Positions 1 through 5,073 are shown, numbered from the stretch's first letter. The stretch is DNA of 5,073 nt from Stenotrophomonas sp. (GCA_003510825.1 DOKO01000223.1:1-5073), one strand, 5' to 3'. Notes: generated by a model not told the origin, from the sequence alone. Numbers and translations: made by a program.

Positions 1-13
1 GGCTCGACTCTAC
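1..13 (-). repeat. SMAG-type REP palindrome, truncated by the window edge
   Basis: Read on the minus strand, this begins GTAG (13 to 10), then the 8-nt arm AGTCGAGC (9 to 2), then C (1). That is the first half of the template seen in the complete repeat at 28-50: GTAG, 8-nt arm, CAT loop, complementary arm. It has the same orientation as its neighbour, so the two form a head-to-tail pair separated by 14 nt. The second arm lies outside the window and is predicted to read GCTCGACT on the minus strand. The assignment to the SMAG family rests on remembered features of Stenotrophomonas repeats, not on a search. Confidence 0.6.
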
Positions 14-46
14 AAAAAGCGAGAAGCAGCCGAGCATGGCTCGGCT
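14..46 (-). terminator. Possible terminator for the ExoD gene, formed by the REP hairpin
   Basis: In the direction of exoD transcription, the perfect 8-bp hairpin (46 to 28) is followed by a pyrimidine-rich linker GCTTCTCGCTTTTT (27 to 14) ending in five T. The T run is about 9 nt from the stem, farther than in a classical intrinsic terminator. The hairpin may terminate transcription weakly, or act mainly as an mRNA 3'-end stabiliser, a role known for REP-type hairpins. The stem and T run are visible; the function is inferred. Confidence 0.4.
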
Positions 47-50
47 CTAC
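28..50 (-). repeat. Complete SMAG-type REP palindrome (GTAG-headed hairpin)
   Basis: On the plus strand, 28-46 reads agccgagcatggctcggct, a perfect 8-bp inverted repeat (28-35 with 39-46) around a 3-nt loop. On the minus strand it is preceded by GTAG (50 to 47), giving GTAG, 8-nt arm, CAT, complementary arm. GTAG-headed short palindromes in large copy number are characteristic of Stenotrophomonas maltophilia (SMAG), and such REP-like elements are thought to be spread by RAYT (TnpA-REP) transposases. The repeat sits at the very 3' end of the ExoD gene, and the TAG of its GTAG is that gene's stop codon. As RNA it would form a hairpin just after the stop. Confidence 0.85.
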
Positions 51-709
51 ATGTTCGCGGTGCCACCCCGCAGCCCACTGAACACCGATTCCGCTGCAAA
101 GCCCACCCCGCCCAGCAGCACGCCGAAGTACACCACCGTGGCCACCACGAACGCGTAGCCCGCCGCCACCGCCGCGCCATCGCGCTGGATGAACCCGATC
201 GCGAACGACATCAGCGCCAGCGCAGGCAGGGTATTGCTGAAGGGAATCGGCCCCGCCGGCGCCATCAACAACAGCGTGGCAAACACCAGCGCCAGGTTGT
301 TCAACCGCATCATCTTCTTCGAGCGCACCATCACCGCCAGCCGCATCGGCTGCGACAGCCGCTCCATGCGGTGCACCCACTTCAGGGCACGGCCCAGGTT
401 GGCCTTCAGCTTTTCGGTCGCCACCTCACGCTCGGCCAGGCGGCGCGGCACCCACAGCGGGCGGTCGCGCACGCGGCTCAGGCCGATCAGCAGGATGGAC
501 GCACCAAACACCGTGCTCAGCCCGGGAATCGACACCGGAATCAGGAAGATCGCCGAGAGCAGGATCACGATCAGCATCAGCCCCTCATCGCCCAGCGCCT
601 GCAGCAGCGTGCCCACGCGGATCGGCTCGCCGGGCAGGCCGTGGATCAGGTCTTCAATCTGCTCGGCCAGCGGTGCGGTGTCGGTGGCCTCGGGGGCGCG
701 GTAGGTCAT
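47..709 (-). CDS. ExoD-family integral membrane protein (exopolysaccharide synthesis-associated)
   Basis: This 220-residue inner-membrane protein resembles the ExoD family, named after a Rhizobium gene linked to exopolysaccharide production; its biochemical activity is not settled. A soluble N-terminus (1-40, with EQIEDLIHGLPGEPI) precedes hydrophobic segments at roughly 42-60 and 64-80, including the family-like stretch LIPVSIPGLSTVFG. A basic, amphipathic cytoplasmic-looking middle follows (82-135, rich in Arg and Lys). Further segments lie at about 136-155, 160-176 and 180-202, with APAGPIPFSNTLPAL and IGFIQRDG. I chose the ATG at 709 because GGAG lies 10 nt upstream and the family-like sequence begins soon after. 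The in-frame ATG at 739 is possible (AGGA 8 nt upstream) but would add only non-conserved residues, and the frame stays open to 817. The stop codon TAG belongs to the GTAG head of the adjoining SMAG-type repeat, so the last residues may have been reshaped by that insertion. The gene is divergent from yidA and appears monocistronic. The family call is confident; a role in polysaccharide production here is inference. Confidence 0.88.
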   Translation of the reverse strand: MTYRAPEATDTAPLAEQIEDLIHGLPGEPIRVGTLLQALGDEGLMLIVILLSAIFLIPVSIPGLSTVFGASILLIGLSRVRDRPLWVPRRLAEREVATEKLKANLGRALKWVHRMERLSQPMRLAVMVRSKKMMRLNNLALVFATLLLMAPAGPIPFSNTLPALALMSFAIGFIQRDGAAVAAGYAFVVATVVYFGVLLGGVGFAAESVFSGLRGGTANM

Positions 710-842
710 GCGTCTGGATCTCCAGGGTAGGGCGGTCATGGGGGCCGTCCTGCGGTGGGGGGCGCACAGGCTTGCTGAGTATCCCTGCAGCCGCGCCCGG
801 CGGTATGAACCGCGCATGAGGCGGGCAGGTGCACGACTGCCC

Positions 843-848
843 TAAAAT
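843..848 (+). promoter_or_regulatory. Candidate -10 box for yidA (TAAAAT)
   Basis: TAAAAT matches five of six positions of the sigma-70 -10 consensus and stands out in this GC-rich 150-base divergent gap. I see no good -35 hexamer about 17 bp upstream. A start site around 855-861 would give a very short or absent leader for the ATG at 861, or a leader of about 20-30 nt for the ATGs at 879 and 885. The rest of 710-860 shows a weak minus-strand GATACT (783 to 778) that could serve exoD, and a small GCGGT-ATGA-ACCGC palindrome (800-813). Confidence 0.5.
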
Positions 849-860
849 AGCGGTCCCCAC

Positions 861-1712
861 ATGCAAGGTTGGACGTTGATGGACATGGGCCGCAGGCAAT
901 CGACCATCGCACTGGTCGCCATCGATATGGATGGCACCCTGCTGGATCCCGCCCACAAGCTCACCGAGCGGGCCAAGGCGGCCATCGCCCAGGCGCGCGC
1001 GCTGGGCGTGCATATCGTGCTGACCAGCGGCCGCCCGGTGTCCGGCCTGGCGCCGTTCCTGCAGGAGCTGGGCATCAATGGCGACGATGACTACTGCATC
1101 GCCTGCAACGGCGGCCTGGTGCGGCGCCTGGGCACCGGCGAGAACGTGGCCGAGTTCCCGCTCAGCTTCGAAGACTTCCGCTACTGCGAACAGGTCGCGC
1201 GCGATATCGGCGTGCACTTCCAGGCCCTCGACGGCCAGCGCCTGTACACGCCCAACCAGGACATCAGCCGCTACACCGTCATCGACTCGCACCTCTCGCA
1301 CGTGCCGCTGTCGTACCGCCGCGTGGAGGACATGGACCCGTCGATGTCTTTCATCAAGCTGATGATGATCGACGAGCCCGAGGTGCTGGACGCGGCCATC
1401 GCGCGCCTGCCGGCCGAACTGACCGAGCGCTTCGCGGTGCTGAAGAGCGCGCCGTTCTTCCTGGAAGTATTCGACCGCCGCGCCGGCAAGGGGCCCAGCC
1501 TGCAGAAGCTGGCCGAGCACCTGGGCATCGACCGCGCCAACGTCATGGCCATCGGTGACCAGGAAAACGACCTGACCATGCTGCAGTTCGCCGGCACCAG
1601 CGTAGCGATGGGCAATGCCATCGACGCAGTGAAGACGGTGGCGCGTTTTGAAACGAGCACCAATTCCGAAGATGGCGTGGCCAAGGCCATCGAACGTTTC
1701 GTGTTGCAGTAA
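861..1712 (+). CDS. yidA: YidA-like HAD-IIB (Cof-type) sugar phosphatase
   Basis: This 283-residue cytosolic haloacid-dehalogenase phosphatase resembles E. coli YidA (270 residues), a Mg-dependent enzyme that dephosphorylates small sugar phosphates. All four catalytic motifs are intact. Motif I is DMDGT with nucleophile D22 and acid/base D24. Motif II is VLTSGRP with S56. Motif III is K210 in FDRRAGKGPSLQKL. Motif IV is GDQENDLTM with D233 and D237. The IIB cap lies between motifs II and III, roughly residues 88-200, and includes YCIACNGGLV, ALDGQRLYT and FIKLMMIDEPEVLDAAIARL. The tail NSEDGVAKAIERFVLQ closely parallels the end of YidA. The start is uncertain. ATG 861 gives a leaderless-looking message with no Shine-Dalgarno. 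ATG 879 has AAGG 11 nt upstream, and ATG 885 gives 275 residues, closest to E. coli; all three lie before motif I. It is divergent from exoD and convergent with the secreted-protein gene, hence probably transcribed alone. The physiological substrate cannot be read from the sequence. Confidence 0.93.
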   Translation: MQGWTLMDMGRRQSTIALVAIDMDGTLLDPAHKLTERAKAAIAQARALGVHIVLTSGRPVSGLAPFLQELGINGDDDYCIACNGGLVRRLGTGENVAEFPLSFEDFRYCEQVARDIGVHFQALDGQRLYTPNQDISRYTVIDSHLSHVPLSYRRVEDMDPSMSFIKLMMIDEPEVLDAAIARLPAELTERFAVLKSAPFFLEVFDRRAGKGPSLQKLAEHLGIDRANVMAIGDQENDLTMLQFAGTSVAMGNAIDAVKTVARFETSTNSEDGVAKAIERFVLQ

Positions 1713-1728
1713 GCCGCCACGGTAATGA

Positions 1729-1753
1729 ACGCCGCCGCGGTCGGCGGCGGCGT
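1729..1753. terminator. GC-rich hairpin between convergent genes, possible bidirectional terminator
   Basis: ACGCCGCCG (1729-1737) pairs perfectly with CGGCGGCGT (1745-1753) around a 7-nt loop; other registers with a tighter loop also pair because the arms are CGG repeats. It lies in the 52-base gap between the yidA stop (1712) and the stop of the convergent minus-strand gene (1765), the expected place for a shared terminator. Neither side has a strong T run (only TTTAC about 15 nt downstream on the plus strand, TTCATTA on the minus strand). It may therefore be a weak or Rho-assisted terminator. Confidence 0.45.
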
Positions 1754-1764
1754 CCAACGACCGT

Positions 1765-2247
1765 TTACTGGCAGATGTACTCGTCACCCGACATGTCGTT
1801 GTCCACGTCGAGCTCATGGTTCTGGATCTCGATCGTCTCGATCCTGGTCGAAACGACCACGGCGCGGGTACCGACGGTACAGGTGGCCGGGAGTCCGCCT
1901 GCGGAGGCGTACCCGTTGATCGCATACGCCAGCCCGTAGCAGGCCGAACCGAGCTTCTGCGAATCGAAGTAGCAGGCACTGAACTGAGTGCTGGCCAGCA
2001 GGTCAGCGGCGTTGTAGTTGGCCGTCCAGCCACTGAACGCATCGTTGGGGCAGGTGCCCGGGAAGCCCTCGGTCGCCGCACTGCCGGACGTGCAGGTGTG
2101 TTCCCGGGTGCTGTAGAAGGGGCTTTGCTTGAAGTAAGCCGTGCGGCCACTGCTGACCCATTGTGCGGCGGAGGCAGTTTCAGCGAAGACAGACATGCCG
2201 AGCAGGCACAGTGCAGTTGCGGCGAGCGGTTTCAATCCATTCAACAT
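1765..2247 (-). CDS. Secreted cysteine-rich protein of unknown family
   Basis: I do not recognise this 160-residue protein. Its N-terminus is a clear Sec signal peptide: a short basic start (K6), a hydrophobic core at about 8-21, then ETASAAQ with likely cleavage after A27 or A28. The mature part of about 132 residues has six cysteines (C52, C66, C92, C103, C123, C159), an even number consistent with three periplasmic or extracellular disulfides. It is rich in Ser, Ala, Gly, Thr and Tyr, has no membrane anchor or lipobox, and contains a beta-prone stretch AVVVSTRIETIEIQ (129-142). The C-terminus carries an acidic run D147-V-D149-N-D151-M-S-G-D155-E156. This resembles a calcium-loop DxDxD pattern but lacks the usual Gly at position 6 and Glu at position 12. 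ATG 2247 is preferred because AAAGGA sits 8 nt upstream and the signal peptide begins exactly there; the frame is open to 2430, but that would bury the signal peptide. It is divergent from the TonB-dependent receptor and may share its control region. Function unknown. Confidence 0.82.
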   Translation of the reverse strand: MLNGLKPLAATALCLLGMSVFAETASAAQWVSSGRTAYFKQSPFYSTREHTCTSGSAATEGFPGTCPNDAFSGWTANYNAADLLASTQFSACYFDSQKLGSACYGLAYAINGYASAGGLPATCTVGTRAVVVSTRIETIEIQNHELDVDNDMSGDEYICQ

Positions 2248-2397
2248 GACGTTCGTCCTTTGAAGTGTCGAGTTAACGCGTCGGAGCCTTGCATGGCAGC
2301 GCGTGCGGAAGGCTTCGCAATTGTCCGCGCGGCCGCCGCGGCCATAGTCATCGAGCACCCAGGCAGGCGCAAGGTGATCAACGCACCAATCGCCGAA

Positions 2398-2426
2398 AGC
2401 CTGATGCAGCGCACATCCATCAGGCT
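2398..2426. promoter_or_regulatory. Perfect 9-bp inverted repeat, candidate operator
   Basis: AGCCTGATG (2398-2406) and CATCAGGCT (2418-2426) are exact reverse complements separated by 11 nt, so their centres lie about 20 bp apart, two helical turns. There is no T tract and it sits well inside the divergent gap, which fits a dimeric-regulator operator better than a terminator. It lies about 75 bp upstream of the TATAAC box for the receptor gene and about 150 bp upstream of the secreted-protein start. The regulator is unknown. Confidence 0.45.
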
Positions 2427-2437
2427 GCAATGTGCAG
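2425..2437. promoter_or_regulatory. Small palindrome CTGCA-ATG-TGCAG
   Basis: CTGCA (2425-2429) and TGCAG (2433-2437) are perfect inverted arms around a 3-nt centre. It directly overlaps the end of the larger inverted repeat (2398-2426) and is followed by the second copy of GTTAACGCG (2440-2448). Such a short palindrome can arise by chance, so its regulatory role is only suggested by clustering. Confidence 0.25.
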
Positions 2438-2500
2438 GTGTTAACGCGCGGACTTTCACAGTGCCGTTAGAAGAAAACACAGGCCCGCACGATACCCGCG

Positions 2501-2506
2501 TATAAC
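2501..2506 (+). promoter_or_regulatory. Candidate -10 box for the TonB-dependent receptor gene (TATAAC)
   Basis: TATAAC matches five of six positions of the -10 consensus in otherwise GC-rich DNA, on the strand of the receptor gene. No good TTGACA-like -35 is visible 16-18 bp upstream, so it may depend on an activator or another sigma factor. If used, it would give a long leader of roughly 225 nt before the ATG at 2740. Confidence 0.35.
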
Positions 2507-2739
2507 CGCGCTGTACCACGGTGCAATGGTGTTCGCGGCACGGCAGTGCAACACTTCCGCCCGTCGAAATCACCCCATCGCATTACCCGGCAGTTGAACG
2601 TCTTCCACTGCCCCTGACCGGCGCGCACTGCGCCGATGCCCCTTCAACGCAATCGCATTCCAGCCACAGCATCGCCGCCGGTGCTGCCACGCGCTGGGCG
2701 TGCGCCTGCGTCTTCTTCCCCCTGCACCTGGATCTGGCC

Positions 2740-5046
2740 ATGAACACTCCACCCACGACCCTGCTCGCTTTGGCACTCAGTGCCGCCCTCGCCGCACCGG
2801 CCTACGCCGCCGAAGCCAACGACGCCCCCACCACCCTCAACGCACTGCAGGTCATCGCCACGCCGCGTGGCGCGGCCGTCGCACCCACGCAGGTGGTCGG
2901 CCCCAACCGCTACATCATCAACGCCGCCGATCTCGATGGCATGGTTACCGGCAACAACGGGCTGGCCATGCTCAAGGCCGTGCCCGGGGCCAGCTACACC
3001 GCCACCGATGGCCTGGGCCTGGATATCTCCGCCACCAGCCTGTTCGTGCGCGGCTTCCGCATGAATGAAATGGGCATCACCTTCGAAGGCGTGCCGCTGA
3101 ACGACAATGGCTTTCTCTCCCTTACCGGTACCAGCGTGGTGAACGTGGGTGTGCCCGATGGCATCGGCGCGATCACCGTCAGCCCGGGTGGCGCGCCGGT
3201 CAGCGTGTTTTCCAGCAGCGCCAACGGCGGCAGCCTGGAGTATCGCCTGCGTGATCTGCAGGACACCCCCAGCCTGCGCGTCAAGCAGGGCGTGGGCAGC
3301 AACCGCACGCTGGTCACCACGGTCTCTGCGCAGACCGGTCAGCTGGGCGAGCGCGGCCCGAAAGTGCTGGTCGACCTGCAGCGCGTCTCGGCGGACAAGT
3401 ACCAGGGCGCAGGCACGCAGGATTTCCTGCGCGGCAACCTGAAGGCGCAGCAGGATGTGGCGTGGGGTGACTTCACCGTGTTTGCCTCCGACAGCAAGGC
3501 CAAGGTCTGGGGCTACAACAACATCTCCTTCGACATGATCCGCAAGCTGGGCTGGAAGGCAGACAGCTTCTACCCCGATTATGCGTGGGCGTACTACGTG
3601 GCCTCGCCGGAGAATGCGGACAAGTCCTGCGGGGCCTACACCTGCGGCGAGCTGTCCGAACTGATTCCCTACGACACCGGCCAGACCACGCGCGACCGCG
3701 TGGCGTCCATCAATCATCGCTTCCAGATCACGCCCGCACTCAGCGGCAATGTGCAGCTGTACAACGCCAACAGCCACACCCAGGCCACGCTGACCGACCC
3801 CACCGTGCCGTCGCCCAATGGCGCGCCGTTCTCCGAGCAGGTGCAGACCCCGCGCGTGAACCGCCTGGGCGGCATGGCCAACCTGCAGTTCGAGGTCGGC
3901 GCGCATACGTTCACCGCAGGGCTCTGGCAGGAACAGAGCAAGGCCGCCGCCCGCACCGATTGGTACGAGCAGCCGCTGCTGGGGCAGGGCAAGCCACTGA
4001 ACGCCACCGGCCCGTTCGATGTGTATGGCCCGGCCTTCCTCACCGAAAGCGCCTCGCGCTGGGTTACCCGCTCGCAGCAGTTCTACCTGCACGATGACAT
4101 CGCGCTGAGCGACACGCTGAAACTGGGCGTCGGCTTCAAGGCCGTGGATTTCCGCACCGAAGGCGGTGGCCTGGGCGATGCGCCGGATCGACCGGTGTAT
4201 GGCGCGCTGCGTGCCAAGGACAACTTCCTGCCGCACGTCTCGCTGTTCTGGAGCCCCAGCGCATCGACCGATGCCTTCATCGACATCGCCAACACCATGA
4301 ATGGTTATCGCGTGGCCCAGCGCGGCAACATCGGCTACACCGCCTCGGCGTGGACGATCAGCGACCAGGATGAGTTCGACCGCGTGGCCGGCACGCTGCG
4401 GCCGGAGAAGAACTGGAACTTCACCGTGGGCGCAACGCACCGCTTCGAGCGGCTGACGCTGACCGGCGATGTGTTCTACAACGATGTCCGCAACCGGTTG
4501 TTGTCGGCCGCCATCGGCACCCAGTTCGCGCAGATCAACACCGTGCGGCTGATGCCGAAGATGCATGTGATTGGCGCGGACCTGGGCGTTACCGCTGACC
4601 TGAGCGAACACCTGCAGTTCTACCAGGGCGTGGCCGTGGCCCGCTCGTACTACGGCAGCGATTTCGTGGTGAGCGATACCGTGTACCCCATCAAGGGCAA
4701 CGCCCAGCCCGGCTACCCGCAGGTTTCGCTGGTGAGCGATCTGTCGGCGCATTTTGGTGACTGGCGTTTTGGTGCCACCAGCACCTCGTACCTGCGCCAG
4801 CCATTTACGTACGAGAACGATATCCGCGTACCCACGTTCTGGCAGGTGAATACCTATGCTGCCTACACGTTGGGCGAGGCGAGTGTGCTGCCTGGGTTGG
4901 AACTGCGTCTGGATGTCAGCAACCTGTTCAACCGCAACAACATCGGCACCGCCACGATTGCCGGCTCCTCGTTCTCGGGTGATTACCAGACGCTGCAGCG
5001 CAGCGCCCCACGGCAGGTGATGTTCAGCACCGCAATGCAGTTCTAA
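2740..5046 (+). CDS. TonB-dependent outer-membrane receptor, substrate unknown
   Basis: This complete 768-residue TonB-dependent receptor (TBDR) is a gated outer-membrane beta-barrel that imports ligands such as siderophores, vitamins or glycans using energy from TonB-ExbB-ExbD. A signal peptide occupies 1-23 (cleavage likely after AYA). A TonB-box-like segment LQVIAT follows at 36-41. There is no room for an N-terminal STN signalling domain, so FecA-type sigma/anti-sigma control is unlikely. The plug spans about 50-170, with FVRGF (102-106), ITFEGVPLND (113-122) and a closing SSANGGSLEYRLRD. The barrel runs from about 175 to the end, with the typical late motif LDVSNLFN (724-731) and the BAM-recognised C-terminal Phe (F768). 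The only two cysteines (C297 and C302, CGAYTC) lie in one region that is probably an extracellular loop. I chose ATG 2740, with a weak GGA 7 nt upstream, because the signal peptide begins there; upstream in-frame codons back to 2521 look non-coding. The size is typical of the family. No transporter, siderophore or glycan-degradation gene accompanies it here, so the ligand cannot be assigned. Confidence 0.95.
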   Translation: MNTPPTTLLALALSAALAAPAYAAEANDAPTTLNALQVIATPRGAAVAPTQVVGPNRYIINAADLDGMVTGNNGLAMLKAVPGASYTATDGLGLDISATSLFVRGFRMNEMGITFEGVPLNDNGFLSLTGTSVVNVGVPDGIGAITVSPGGAPVSVFSSSANGGSLEYRLRDLQDTPSLRVKQGVGSNRTLVTTVSAQTGQLGERGPKVLVDLQRVSADKYQGAGTQDFLRGNLKAQQDVAWGDFTVFASDSKAKVWGYNNISFDMIRKLGWKADSFYPDYAWAYYVASPENADKSCGAYTCGELSELIPYDTGQTTRDRVASINHRFQITPALSGNVQLYNANSHTQATLTDPTVPSPNGAPFSEQVQTPRVNRLGGMANLQFEVGAHTFTAGLWQEQSKAAARTDWYEQPLLGQGKPLNATGPFDVYGPAFLTESASRWVTRSQQFYLHDDIALSDTLKLGVGFKAVDFRTEGGGLGDAPDRPVYGALRAKDNFLPHVSLFWSPSASTDAFIDIANTMNGYRVAQRGNIGYTASAWTISDQDEFDRVAGTLRPEKNWNFTVGATHRFERLTLTGDVFYNDVRNRLLSAAIGTQFAQINTVRLMPKMHVIGADLGVTADLSEHLQFYQGVAVARSYYGSDFVVSDTVYPIKGNAQPGYPQVSLVSDLSAHFGDWRFGATSTSYLRQPFTYENDIRVPTFWQVNTYAAYTLGEASVLPGLELRLDVSNLFNRNNIGTATIAGSSFSGDYQTLQRSAPRQVMFSTAMQF

Positions 5047-5058
5047 CGCGATGCCCCA

Positions 5059-5073
5059 GTAGATCCACGCCAT
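5059..5073 (+). repeat. SMAG-type REP palindrome, truncated by the window end
   Basis: Beginning 12 nt after the receptor stop codon, the plus strand reads GTAG (5059-5062), the 8-nt arm ATCCACGC (5063-5070) and CAT (5071-5073). This is the same template as the complete repeat at 28-50, with a different arm sequence. The missing arm is predicted to be GCGTGGAT immediately after the window. As at the left edge, the GTAG head faces the 3' end of the neighbouring gene, so the RNA hairpin would form just after the receptor stop. Confidence 0.65.

Larger units (their letters stand above)
2248..2739. other. Large divergent intergenic control region
   Basis: These 492 bases separate the secreted-protein gene (minus) from the TonB-dependent receptor gene (plus). 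I find no convincing gene here. Frames run on in both directions from the flanking genes (minus to 2430, plus from a GTG at 2521), but both would place a clear signal peptide in the interior of the protein. Visible elements are a Shine-Dalgarno for the secreted protein (AAAGGA, minus strand, near 2256-2261), GTTAACGCG at 2272-2280 and again at 2440-2448, a 9-bp inverted repeat at 2398-2426, a small palindrome at 2425-2437 and TATAAC at 2501-2506. I see no clear Fur box and no recognisable cobalamin riboswitch. Confidence 0.6.

Noticed and set aside
800..813. GCGGT-ATGA-ACCGC palindrome as an operator between exoD and yidA
   Set aside because: A 5-bp stem is short enough to be expected by chance in GC-rich DNA, and nothing else supports it.
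654..2150. A 498-codon open frame on the minus strand opposite yidA
   Set aside because: Its translation is low-complexity, rich in Arg, His, Gln and Val, with no domain. It overlaps yidA, which has complete HAD motifs, and runs into the better-supported secreted-protein gene. Long antisense frames are expected in GC-rich coding DNA.
2248..2430. Upstream extension of the secreted protein to an ATG at 2430
   Set aside because: It would place a perfect signal peptide about 60 residues inside the protein, and the AAAGGA Shine-Dalgarno specifically serves ATG 2247.
1816..2505. A 229-codon plus-strand frame across the secreted-protein gene and the divergent gap
   Set aside because: It lies opposite a gene with a strong signal peptide and Shine-Dalgarno, shows no domain, and spans both coding and intergenic sequence without any change in character.
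2440..2520. Fur box upstream of the receptor gene
   Set aside because: No sequence close to the AT-rich GATAATGATAATCATTATC-type palindrome is present; the AT-richer words here do not form the required repeats.
2521..2739. Cobalamin riboswitch in the receptor leader
   Set aside because: TBDR genes are often preceded by one, and CACTG-like words occur here, but I could not find the ordered conserved blocks of the B12-box core. A covariance-model search would settle it.
2644..5073. An 809-codon open frame on the minus strand covering the whole receptor gene
   Set aside because: It is a mirror frame of a clear TBDR. The translation has repetitive His, Gln, Ala, Gly and Val composition with no recognisable fold, and there is no promoter or Shine-Dalgarno evidence.
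1..5073. Composite mobile unit bounded by the GTAG repeats at both window ends
   Set aside because: REP-like repeats of this kind occur individually near gene ends in great number. There is no transposase, no target-site duplication and no compositional shift in the window.

Overview
The window is GC-rich chromosomal DNA that looks like Stenotrophomonas, probably the S. maltophilia complex. The strongest clue is three GTAG-headed palindromes built on one template (GTAG, 8-nt arm, CAT loop, complementary arm). This matches the SMAG class of REP-like sequences known from S. maltophilia. GC-rich codon use and YidA, ExoD and TonB-dependent receptor genes agree with a Xanthomonadaceae genome. The genus call is inference; no database was searched.

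Layout from left to right: (i) 1-50, one complete and one truncated SMAG-type repeat on the minus strand, abutting the 3' end of the first gene. (ii) 47-709, minus strand, an ExoD-family integral membrane protein. (iii) 710-860, a short divergent promoter region. (iv) 861-1712, plus strand, a YidA-like HAD-IIB sugar phosphatase with every catalytic motif intact. (v) 1713-1764, a convergent gap holding a GC-rich hairpin. (vi) 1765-2247, minus strand, a 160-residue secreted protein with six cysteines in the mature part and an acidic Asp-rich C-terminus; I do not recognise its family. (vii) 2248-2739, a 492-base divergent intergenic region with a perfect 9-bp inverted repeat, a second small palindrome, a duplicated GTTAACGCG word and a TATAAC box. 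(viii) 2740-5046, plus strand, a complete TonB-dependent outer-membrane receptor. (ix) 5059-5073, the first half of another SMAG-type repeat, cut by the window end.

There is no obvious operon; adjacent genes alternate in orientation. The most suggestive pairing is the divergent secreted cysteine-rich protein and TonB-dependent receptor, which share a large control region and could be co-regulated. That link rests on layout alone. ExoD and YidA look like ordinary housekeeping or accessory genes. The window shows no complete mobile element, CRISPR array, tRNA or rRNA. The most noteworthy signals are the unknown secreted protein with its shared control region, and the SMAG repeat whose GTAG head supplies the exoD stop codon.
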